Source of the DNA: JAUIAI01 sp049680625 | GTDB lineage: Bacteria > Pseudomonadota > Gammaproteobacteria > Burkholderiales > Burkholderiaceae_E | Direction: 5' to 3' | DNA: 12,473 nucleotides | Assembly: GCA_049680625.1 (NCBI GenBank) | Contig: JBAUID010000167.1 | Coordinates: 1-12,473, forward strand | Shown here: piece by piece, positions 5,959-12,473 of the stretch | Numbering within the stretch: position 1 is the first letter of the stretch | Layout of the letters: every line of letters begins with the position of its first letter | The notes under the pieces: generated by a model | What the model was told of the DNA's origin: nothing | The model's database searches: none | The model's input: only the letters and a program-made list of their open reading frames with translations | Position numbers and translations under genes: made by a program

Positions 5959-7197
5959 ATGAAACGCACAATTCTTGCCGGCGTGACGACGGCAATGCTG
6001 AGCGCTGCCAGCTTTTCCGCTTACGCGGCAGACACGATCCGCGTGGCCTTTATCGACCCGTTGTCGGGCCCGTTTGCCGCAACCGGTACCAACGGCCTGA
6101 AAGAGTTCCAGTTTATGGCCGAAGAGATAAATGCCAAAGGCGGCATTATGGGCAAACAAATCGAAGTGATCGGCTTTGATAACAAAATTTCCCCCAAAGA
6201 AAGCCTGATTCAGCTCAAGCGCGTGATTGCCGACGGTATTCAATTTGTCGCCCAGGGCAATTCGTCTGGGGTTGCTAACGCGCTGACTGATGCAATCAAT
6301 AAGCACAATTCACGTAATCCGGATAAACGCGTTTTGTTTCTAAACTATTCGGCGGTTGATCCGGCGCTGACCAACGAAAAGTGTAACTACTGGCATTTTC
6401 GCTTTGACGCCAACGCCGACATGAAGATGAATGCGCTGACAGATCACATTGCCAAAGACAAGAACACCAAGAGCATTTACATCATTGGCCAGGACTATTC
6501 GTTTGGTAAAGCCGTCGCCGCCGCCGCCGTGAAATATCTTGGCGAGAAACGCTCCGATATCAAGATTGTTGGTAACGAATTGCACCCAATTGGCAAAGTG
6601 AAAGATTTCTCACCCTATGTTGCCAAGATCAAGGCTTCGGGTGCTGACGGCATCATCACTGGAAACTGGGGTGCCGACATGGTTGGCCTGGCCAACGCCG
6701 TCAGTGACTCGGGCCTGCAGGTGCCGTTGTATACCTATTACGCAGCCAAGACTGGTATTACCAAGGCAATTGGCAAAGGAGGGGTTGGCAAAGTGCGGCT
6801 GGTTGGAGAAGGCGCGGACAACCCGCCGTTAACCGATGCCTGGGCCGATTACGTCACCCGATTTAAAGCCAAGTACAACGCTGATATTACGCAATATCGC
6901 ATTACCAATACACTGGCGATGCTTGGTAAAGCCATTACCAAGGCTGGCAGTACCGAGCCGATTAAAGTGGCTGCCGCCCTGGAAGGCATGGAACACACGG
7001 CCATCTGGGGTGACAAATTAATGATGCGGGCCGACGACCATCAGATCCAGACCCCAATCCGGATTTCGGTACATACCGACAAAGACGTCAAGTTCGATGC
7101 AGATGGCTCTGGTATCGGCCTGGTGACCGAAACAACGATCACCAGTGAGGCTGCCTCAACACCGACGACCTGCAAAATGGAACGACCCACGAAGTAG
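5959..7197 (+). CDS. Periplasmic substrate-binding protein of a Liv/HAAT-type ABC importer
   Basis: The 412-residue precursor starts with a signal peptide (MKRTILAGVTTAMLSAASFS) with likely cleavage after A23 (AYA-AD). The mature protein is a two-lobed binding protein of the Leu/Ile/Val-type family (Peripla_BP_6). It starts DTIRVAFIDPLSGPFAATG, then EEINAKGGIMGKQIEVIGFD and SPKESLIQLKRVIADGIQF, all family landmarks. It captures a solute in the periplasm and hands it to the two permeases encoded downstream. Cys142 and Cys405 appear to be the only mature cysteines I noticed in these landmark stretches and could pair. The family binds branched-chain amino acids, amides, urea or aromatic acids; the ligand cannot be assigned by eye. 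It is the first gene of the operon and is followed by a strong hairpin, as is usual when the binding protein is made in excess. Confidence 0.92.
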   Translation: MKRTILAGVTTAMLSAASFSAYAADTIRVAFIDPLSGPFAATGTNGLKEFQFMAEEINAKGGIMGKQIEVIGFDNKISPKESLIQLKRVIADGIQFVAQGNSSGVANALTDAINKHNSRNPDKRVLFLNYSAVDPALTNEKCNYWHFRFDANADMKMNALTDHIAKDKNTKSIYIIGQDYSFGKAVAAAAVKYLGEKRSDIKIVGNELHPIGKVKDFSPYVAKIKASGADGIITGNWGADMVGLANAVSDSGLQVPLYTYYAAKTGITKAIGKGGVGKVRLVGEGADNPPLTDAWADYVTRFKAKYNADITQYRITNTLAMLGKAITKAGSTEPIKVAAALEGMEHTAIWGDKLMMRADDHQIQTPIRISVHTDKDVKFDADGSGIGLVTETTITSEAASTPTTCKMERPTK

Positions 7198-7228
7198 GTC
7201 AATCCAAGTCGCATGGAATTGCCTTGAG

Positions 7229-7258
7229 CAAGCCATCCGGAGCCCCCCGGATGGCTTG
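7229..7258 (+). terminator. Strong hairpin after the binding-protein gene (attenuator or mRNA-stabilising stem)
   Basis: A perfect 12-bp stem (7229-7240 with 7247-7258, core AAGCCATCCGG / CCGGATGGCTT) encloses a 6-nt loop, 31 bp after the stop codon. No T-run follows, so it is not a classic intrinsic terminator. Similar hairpins between binding-protein and permease genes of ABC operons are known to protect the upstream mRNA from 3' decay or cause partial termination, giving more binding protein than membrane subunits. That role is inference here. Confidence 0.7.
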
Positions 7259-7345
7259 GCTGTCGCATAAGCCGCGCAGAGTTCTCGTTTACCTGTGGCG
7301 GCCCATTCACACAAAAACTAACTGCCTGATCAGAGTGAGTGCCGT

Positions 7346-8302
7346 ATGGCCCTGGCCGAACTAATAATATTTTCTCTCTTGAACGGACTGGTCTACGGAT
7401 TGCTGCTGTTCATGCTGTCCAGTGGATTGACCCTGATTTTTTCGATGATGGGGGTATTGAACTTCGCTCACGCCAGCGTCTATATGCTGGGGGCGTATTT
7501 TGCTTACTCCATCAGCCAGAAGCTGGGCTTCTGGCCGGCCTTGTTTATTGCGCCGGTGCTGGCCGGTATGATCGGGGTCATCATCGAGCGTTACGGATTG
7601 CGCCGGGTGCACAAATGGGGCCATGTTCCCGAGTTGATTTTCACCTTCGGCGTTGCCTACCTGATCGAAGAACTGGTGACCCTGATTTGGGGCAAAAATA
7701 ATGTGGACTATGTAATTCCGGATGCCCTGGACTTTCCGTTATTCACTTTGTTTGGCACCCAGTTCCCGGCCTACAAGGCCTTCATGTTGTTCGTCTCCAT
7801 CGCAATTTTCATTATGCTCCTGCTGGTGCTGACCCGGTCGAGAGTTGGTTTGATCATCCAGGCCGCAATTACGCATCCGAACCAGGTAGCGATGCTCGGG
7901 CATAACGTTCCGCTGGTATTTATGGGTGTATTTGGTGTTGGCTCAGCCCTGGCCGGACTAGCCGGTGTGATTGCCGGGCCGGTGCTCAGTACCTTCCCGG
8001 GCATGGCCATTGTGCTGGGCAGCATTGTCTTTGTCGTCATCGTGGTTGGCGGCCTCGGATCACTAATGGGAGCATTCGTCGCATCCCTGCTGATCGGCAT
8101 GATTCAGACCTTTGCAGTTGCTATTGATTATTCGCTGTCCGATCTATTTAGCACGATTGGCCTTTCATTCGATGCAGATGGCGCCCTCAGTGATTTGTAC
8201 TCGGTAACCGTCGCCCAGATCGGGCCGATTCTGCCGTATTTGCTGCTGGTGCTGATCCTGATCTTTCGTCCGACCGGACTGCTGGGGAACCGTGAATCAT
8301 GA
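7346..8302 (+). CDS. livH: ABC transporter permease, LivH-like
   Basis: This 318-residue inner-membrane permease of the branched-chain amino acid type (BPD_transp_2) has about eight helices. The N-terminus LLNGLVYGLLLFMLSSGLTL followed by IFSMMGVLNFAHASVYMLGAY is the LivH signature (family: GLTLIFGVLGVINFAHG). The end FRPTGLLGN is the usual LivH C-terminus. It is slightly longer than typical LivH (about 290-310 residues), with an added loop around FSTIGLSFDADGALSDLYS that would face the periplasm. The ATG at 7346 is preceded by a weak GAGTGAG-type site. Its stop overlaps the next permease start by 4 bp (ATGA), which argues for translational coupling and a LivH-LivM heterodimer. Confidence 0.93.
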   Translation: MALAELIIFSLLNGLVYGLLLFMLSSGLTLIFSMMGVLNFAHASVYMLGAYFAYSISQKLGFWPALFIAPVLAGMIGVIIERYGLRRVHKWGHVPELIFTFGVAYLIEELVTLIWGKNNVDYVIPDALDFPLFTLFGTQFPAYKAFMLFVSIAIFIMLLLVLTRSRVGLIIQAAITHPNQVAMLGHNVPLVFMGVFGVGSALAGLAGVIAGPVLSTFPGMAIVLGSIVFVVIVVGGLGSLMGAFVASLLIGMIQTFAVAIDYSLSDLFSTIGLSFDADGALSDLYSVTVAQIGPILPYLLLVLILIFRPTGLLGNRES

Positions 8303-9606
8303 GTACATCGGCAGATAAGCTCCCGTCTATCGACAACCCACCAATTGTCAACCGGCCGGGATTTCGCAAACGAACGATCCCGTGGATATTTGCGATCGTC
8401 GTACTCGTGCTAATCCCAATCGTCTCTCCGTCCGGTGTGACTATTGCGGTCATGAATCAGATGATGATCATGATTTTATTCACCGTCGCCTACAACATGC
8501 TGCTCGGGCAGGGTGGCATGCTGTCATTTGGCCATGCTGTTTACTTTGGGCTGGGTGGGTATTTTTGTATTCACCTGATAAACATGATCGCCGACGGTCA
8601 ATGGCCGATTCCACTGCCGTTTGTCCCCATTGCCGGTGGCCTCGCCGGATTGCTGTTTGCCTTTATTTTCGGCAGCTTTTCAACCAACAAGGCTGGCACC
8701 GTTTTCGCAATGATTTCCCTTGGTATCGGAGAAATGATCGCCGCGTCATCCCTGATCTTTGTGAAGTTCTCCGGTGGTGAAGAAGGGGTGACCGCCGACC
8801 GGATGGATCCGCCTGCGTTCTTCGGATACGAGTTTGGCGCAGAAATCCAGGTTTACTGCCTGATTGCCGGCTGGATGCTACTCAGTATCTGGCTGATGTA
8901 TAAGTTCTCGCGCACCCCAGTTGGCCGAATGGCTAACGCAGTTCGCGACAATCCGGAACGCGCCGAGTTCGTCGGCTACTCACAACGTCGTATTCGGTAT
9001 ATGTCGTTTTGCGCATCAGGCTTTTTTGCCGGCATCGCCGGCGCCTTGTTTGCAATTAACTACGAAATTGTTACCGAAGAAACCGTCAATGCCATCACCT
9101 CGGGGGTCGTGCTGCTGCAAGCTTATATTGGCGGGGTTGGATTCTTTGTCGGGCCAATCGTTGGTGCCATTATATTTACGTTGTTATCAACCTTGTTGTC
9201 GAACTACACGGCGATCTGGGCCCTATACGTTGGCATTGTGTTTGTCGCTACGGTTATGTACGCACCAGCCGGGCTCACCGGGCTGGTAATGATGCATATA
9301 CCAATCTGGAAGAGTGGACATCTGAACTTACTAATCAAACCCTACCTCGCAATCTTATTGCCGGGGCTGGTATGTTTCATCGGGGTAGTTGGCATCCTCG
9401 AACTTTTTCACTTCATAGCCGAAAGTGCACTGGATGAATCAAATGCCACTTTATTCGGAGTCGAATGGGCCGTCGACACATTCTGGCCCTGGCTGTTTTT
9501 TGGCATTCTCACAGTTGGTGGCTTCATGGTTTGCCGGCGCATAGCCCCGACCGTGCTCGAAGCCTTCGAAACCGCCAGTGCAAAAGCTTACGGACTAATC
9601 GACTGA
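8299..9606 (+). CDS. livM: ABC transporter permease, LivM-like, with C-terminal membrane extension
   Basis: The 435-residue protein is the second permease. The core runs to about residue 330: MILFTVAYNMLLGQGGMLSFGHAVYFGLGG (family: GNLLLGYAGLLSLGHAAFFGIGAY), VFAMISLGIGEMI, the cytoplasmic coupling loop VRDNPERAEFVGY from residue 215, and MYAPAGLTGLV at 320-330, where LivM proteins normally end. Roughly 100 further residues follow, with two hydrophobic segments (around ILLPGLVCFIGVVGILELF and FWPWLFFGILTVGGFMV), an acidic loop between them and a polar tail. This makes it longer than most LivM proteins. It overlaps livH by 4 bp and the livG-like gene by 1 bp. The extension is in frame and continuous, so it is not a frameshift artefact visible here. 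Confidence 0.93.
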   Translation: MSTSADKLPSIDNPPIVNRPGFRKRTIPWIFAIVVLVLIPIVSPSGVTIAVMNQMMIMILFTVAYNMLLGQGGMLSFGHAVYFGLGGYFCIHLINMIADGQWPIPLPFVPIAGGLAGLLFAFIFGSFSTNKAGTVFAMISLGIGEMIAASSLIFVKFSGGEEGVTADRMDPPAFFGYEFGAEIQVYCLIAGWMLLSIWLMYKFSRTPVGRMANAVRDNPERAEFVGYSQRRIRYMSFCASGFFAGIAGALFAINYEIVTEETVNAITSGVVLLQAYIGGVGFFVGPIVGAIIFTLLSTLLSNYTAIWALYVGIVFVATVMYAPAGLTGLVMMHIPIWKSGHLNLLIKPYLAILLPGLVCFIGVVGILELFHFIAESALDESNATLFGVEWAVDTFWPWLFFGILTVGGFMVCRRIAPTVLEAFETASAKAYGLID

Positions 9607-10370
9607 TGACACTATCCAGCCCTCCTGCGCTTGACATTATTGATGTCACCAAAAAGTTTGGCAGTACAGAGATTATTCGCGGGGTAAATCTCTCGATTGC
9701 CGATGGCGAACGTCATGCCATCATCGGCCCTAATGGTGCCGGCAAGTCCACGATGTATAACCTGATTACTGCGCGTTTTCCGGTCACATCAGGCCAGATC
9801 CTGTTGCGTGGCGAAAGCCTTGCCGGCTTGAAACCGTTTGAGATCAACCGCAAGGGTTTGTCGCGCAGCTTTCAGGTAACCAATATTTTTCCGAAGTTAT
9901 CGGTATTCGAGAACATTCGATGCGGCGTCCTGTGGTCAATGGGTTACCGATACTCGTTCTGGAAAAATGTTGATAAGCTCGATGATGTTAACGAGCGTGC
10001 CGCGGCAATATTGAAACAAATCAATATGTATGGCCGGGCACAGGTTCCGGCGGGTGTACTCACTTACGCTGAGCAACGAGCGCTGGAAATTGGCATCACA
10101 CTCGCCAGCGGCGCCAACGTCATCATGCTTGATGAACCAACTGCCGGCATGAGCCATTCGGAAACCGATCAGGCGATCGACTTAATTCGCCAGATTTCCG
10201 AGGGTAAGACCCTGGTGATGGTCGAACACGATATGGGGGTTGTTTTTGGGCTGGCCGATCGAATTTCTGTGCTTGTATACGGTGAAATTATTGCCACGGG
10301 AACGCCCGATGAAATTCGCGGTAATGCGGCGGTTCGGGAAGCCTATCTTGGCGAGGAGGTTGAGTCTTGA
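9606..10370 (+). CDS. livG: ABC transporter ATP-binding protein, LivG-like
   Basis: This 254-residue cytoplasmic ATPase subunit powers the importer. Walker A is GPNGAGKST at 41-49, the Q-loop is Q90 (SRSFQ), Walker B ends in D176-E177 (VIMLDEP), the D-loop region is TAGMS, and the switch His is H208 (VEHD). The signature motif is LTYAEQ at 152-157, in place of LSGGQ; LivG proteins often have LSYGQQ, but the Ala where Gly is expected is less usual. The ATG at 9606 overlaps the previous stop (TGATG), which decides the start although the frame stays open further upstream to 9465. The LivG-type region after Walker A (FPVTSGQILLRG, NIFPKLSVFENI) separates it from LivF. Confidence 0.94.
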   Translation: MTLSSPPALDIIDVTKKFGSTEIIRGVNLSIADGERHAIIGPNGAGKSTMYNLITARFPVTSGQILLRGESLAGLKPFEINRKGLSRSFQVTNIFPKLSVFENIRCGVLWSMGYRYSFWKNVDKLDDVNERAAAILKQINMYGRAQVPAGVLTYAEQRALEIGITLASGANVIMLDEPTAGMSHSETDQAIDLIRQISEGKTLVMVEHDMGVVFGLADRISVLVYGEIIATGTPDEIRGNAAVREAYLGEEVES

Positions 10371-10432
10371 TCTGCAAACAATTCACCATCATCTTGCTGC
10401 GGCGACCGGCAACTGGCAACAATCAACTCTTC

Positions 10433-10437
10433 AGGGG
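10433..10437 (+). promoter_or_regulatory. Shine-Dalgarno site supporting a TTG start for the LivF-like gene
   Basis: AGGGG lies 6 bp before the TTG at 10444. An in-frame stop TAA is at 10438-10440, so no earlier start is possible in this frame. Confidence 0.75.
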
Positions 10438-10443
10438 TAAGCC

Positions 10444-11139
10444 TTGCTTGACGTCAATGATTTGAATGCGTTCTACGGCAAAAGTCATATTCTACAGGGC
10501 GTTACGTTTAACGTGCAGGAAGGGGAAATTGTCAGCCTGCTCGGACGCAACGGAGTGGGGCGCTCAACCACGTGCAAAGCCATCATGGGTGATGTTCCGC
10601 CAAAAGGGTCGATCAAATTCAAGGGTGATGAAATCGCCGGTCTAAAAGCCCATGAAATTGCCCGCCGGGGTTTGGGTTACGTGCCGGAGAACCGGGACAT
10701 CTTTCCGACCCTGACGGTTCGTCAGAATCTGTTGCTGGGCCAAAAACATGCGCGCCGCGAAGGTCGGTGGAAAATGAACGATATGTTTGACATGTTCAGT
10801 AACCTGCGCGAGAGAGCCGATACGCCGGCCGGCGTATTATCTGGCGGAGAACAGCAAATGCTGACTATGTGCAGGGCCTTAATGGGAGACCCCGAATTAA
10901 TCATGATTGACGAGCCCACAGAGGGGCTGGCTCCAAAAATTGTGGAACAAATCGGTAAGCTGCTTGAAGAAATTGCGAGTCGTGGTCTATCCATCCTGCT
11001 TGTCGAACAAAAGCTCACGATTGCGCTAAGCATCTCTCATCGCGTTTACGTTATGGGGCATGGCAAGATGGTCTTTGAAGGCACGCCAGCCCAGTTGCGC
11101 GAAGACGAACTAGTCCGCCAGGAATGGCTCGAAGTCTGA
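10444..11139 (+). CDS. livF: ABC transporter ATP-binding protein, LivF-like, with Walker A Lys replaced by Arg
   Basis: The 231-residue second ATPase subunit has the LivF landmarks: LNAFYGKSHILQGVTFNV, LGYVPENRDIFPTLTVRQNL, signature LSGGEQ at 132-137, and Walker B ending D156-E157 (LIMIDEPTEGLAP). Two ATP-site positions differ from canonical ABC proteins. Walker A is GRNGVGRST (34-42), with Arg40 in place of the phosphate-binding Lys. The switch position is Gln189 (VEQK), as is normal for LivF. The start is TTG at 10444, the only one possible after the in-frame stop two codons earlier, with AGGGG in front. A 73-bp gap separates it from livG, in contrast to the overlaps earlier in the operon. 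I have a recollection of related LivF proteins with GVGRST, so the change may be a subfamily trait rather than a defect. Confidence 0.93.
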   Translation: MLDVNDLNAFYGKSHILQGVTFNVQEGEIVSLLGRNGVGRSTTCKAIMGDVPPKGSIKFKGDEIAGLKAHEIARRGLGYVPENRDIFPTLTVRQNLLLGQKHARREGRWKMNDMFDMFSNLRERADTPAGVLSGGEQQMLTMCRALMGDPELIMIDEPTEGLAPKIVEQIGKLLEEIASRGLSILLVEQKLTIALSISHRVYVMGHGKMVFEGTPAQLREDELVRQEWLEV

Positions 11140-11229
11140 AAGGCATAGACTGACAGATCTACTGGCGTTCAGCGTGCGTGTTCGATCGTTGAACTGCTTG
11201 CGTAACCCGAAGGTTGAAAGGAAATCCCA

Positions 11230-12473
11230 ATGATTGAATGTGTTCCCCCTGAGTCGGTTGGCCTGAGCGCACCGCGACTGAACAGAATTAGTGACTGGCT
11301 AAAGCAGCAAGTTGACCAGCAACGCCTGGCAGGCGCCAGTGTGCTGGTGGGGCGTTACGGCAGTCACGCCTTTTTTGACACTGCCGGCTTTGCCGAGGTT
11401 GAAACAGGCAAGGTTTTTGATGTCAATACCCTGGTGCGGATTTATTCAATGACCAAACCGGTTACAACGGTGGCGGCCATGATGCTCTACGAGCAAGGTC
11501 ACTTTCAGTTGGATGATCCGATTGCGATATACCTGCCGGAGTTTCGCAGCACGCCGGTCTGGGACGGCGGTAAAGCAGGGCTGGATTCGGTTCATCCACA
11601 AAAAACACCAATTACTGTTCGCCAATTGATGACCCATACGTCCGGCCTGACCTACGACTTCATGCACAGCAATGTTGTGGATGAACATTACCGGGAGGCC
11701 GGCCTGAATATGCCCGGTGCCCGGGAGTCACTTGAGTCGCTGGTCAAACGGCTTGCCCAGGCACCACTGATCTGCCAGCCCGGTAGTCAATGGAATTACA
11801 GCGTGGCAAGCGACGTTCTGGGCCGCCTGGTTGAAGTCTGGTCGGGTCAGAGCCTGGCGCAGTATTTCGAAAACCATATTTTCCAACCCCTCGGCATGAA
11901 TGACACCGGCTTCTTTGTTCCACCCGAAAAAGCCGAACGATTCGCCGCTTTATACGGACCGCAGTCGGGCGCCGACATGAGTAGTGTTGGCAAAACCAGC
12001 AGCCCGGGCATTGCACCGCCGAAACCTACCGGGATCAAACTGCTTGAAGCGTCTGCCGGCAGTCGATTCTTGAAAGATCCACAACTTTTTTCTGGCGGTG
12101 GCGGCCTGGTCGGCAGCATTACCGATTACGCAAGGTTTTGCCAGATGTTGTTAAGCGGTGGAGAGTTGGACGGGCAACGGCTGCTTGGGCGTAAGACGGT
12201 TGAATACATGCGGATCAACCATTTACCCGACGACCAGGATATGGCTGCGATGGGCCAGCCGGTCTGGAGCGAAACCAGTTACGACGGCATTGGATTCGGA
12301 TTGGGTTTTGCGGTGGTACTGGACCCGGCCAAAGCGCAAATCATTACGTCACCGGGCGAACATCATTGGGGTGGGGCGGCCAGTACTTTCTTCTGGCTCG
12401 ACCCCGAAGAAGACATCTACGCGGTCATGTTTACCCAATTAATGCCTTCGTCCACATGGCCGATCCGACGCGA
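11230..12473 (+). CDS. Beta-lactamase-fold serine hydrolase (class C/EstB-like esterase), 3' end outside window
   Basis: At least 414 codons are open from ATG 11230 to the window end with no stop reached. AAAGGAAA at 11217-11224 precedes the start. The protein matches the beta-lactamase/penicillin-binding transpeptidase family (PF00144). The nucleophile motif is S73-M-T-K76, the tyrosine motif is Y190-S-V in QWNYSVASDVLG, and there is HHWGG at 378-382 in place of the KTG triad motif. MTHTSGLTY and FQPLGMNDTGFF are strong family markers. The Y-S-x and W-G-G variants are typical of family VIII esterases (EstB) rather than true class C beta-lactamases, so an ester or amide hydrolase is most likely. 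No signal peptide is seen, which suggests a cytoplasmic enzyme. It lies 90 bp after the ABC operon on the same strand and may be co-transcribed. Confidence 0.92.
   Translation, partial: MIECVPPESVGLSAPRLNRISDWLKQQVDQQRLAGASVLVGRYGSHAFFDTAGFAEVETGKVFDVNTLVRIYSMTKPVTTVAAMMLYEQGHFQLDDPIAIYLPEFRSTPVWDGGKAGLDSVHPQKTPITVRQLMTHTSGLTYDFMHSNVVDEHYREAGLNMPGARESLESLVKRLAQAPLICQPGSQWNYSVASDVLGRLVEVWSGQSLAQYFENHIFQPLGMNDTGFFVPPEKAERFAALYGPQSGADMSSVGKTSSPGIAPPKPTGIKLLEASAGSRFLKDPQLFSGGGGLVGSITDYARFCQMLLSGGELDGQRLLGRKTVEYMRINHLPDDQDMAAMGQPVWSETSYDGIGFGLGFAVVLDPAKAQIITSPGEHHWGGAASTFFWLDPEEDIYAVMFTQLMPSSTWPIRR

Noticed and set aside
10240..10440. Small plus-strand ORF overlapping the livG end and the livG-livF gap
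   Set aside because: It mostly reads livG in another frame, and its tail looks like non-coding gap sequence.

Overview
The window looks like a piece of a proteobacterial chromosome, most likely gamma- or betaproteobacterial. The reasons are moderate GC content, a TRAP permease, a CspA-type cold-shock gene, Shine-Dalgarno sites of the AGGAG type, and a complete branched-chain-amino-acid-type (HAAT/Liv) ABC importer. The taxonomic call is inference. No phage, transposase, CRISPR, tRNA or rRNA was seen.

Left part (1-1943). The 3' end of a TRAP large permease (dctM type) leaves the window at the left. About 320 bp without a convincing gene follow. Three minus-strand items come next: a clear intrinsic terminator, a 69-aa cold-shock protein, and a 308-aa EamA/DMT transporter. 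The cold-shock gene has a long leader and a 12-bp tandem repeat just downstream of a perfect TTGACA box.

Middle part (2084-5851). A plus-strand MFS carrier (447 aa) is followed after 58 bp by an agmatinase-family ureohydrolase (350 aa) with all metal ligands present. The gap between them carries three 8-bp tandem repeats and a 10-bp palindrome resembling LacI-family operators. A second MFS carrier (417 aa, minus strand) converges on the hydrolase.

Right part (5959-12473). A plus-strand operon encodes a periplasmic binding protein, two permeases (LivH- and LivM-like) and two ATPases (LivG- and LivF-like). A strong 12-bp hairpin separates the abundant binding protein from the membrane genes. 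LivH/LivM overlap by 4 bp and LivM/LivG by 1 bp. The window ends inside a class-C-beta-lactamase-fold serine hydrolase (EstB type, SxxK) on the same strand.

The genes read as an uptake-and-hydrolysis neighbourhood: three transport systems (two MFS, one ABC), a hydrolase for a guanidino (or similar amidino) compound, and a serine hydrolase. What the ABC system carries cannot be read from sequence; a guanidino compound, an amino acid or an amide would all fit. The most unusual molecular detail is that one of the two composite ATP sites of the importer looks degenerate: Walker A Lys is Arg in LivF, the LivF switch His is Gln, and LivG carries LTYAEQ in place of LSGGQ. Nothing here amounts to clear evidence of a wholly new system; the best leads are this asymmetric ABC transporter, the undefined substrate of the ureohydrolase locus, and several candidate operators.
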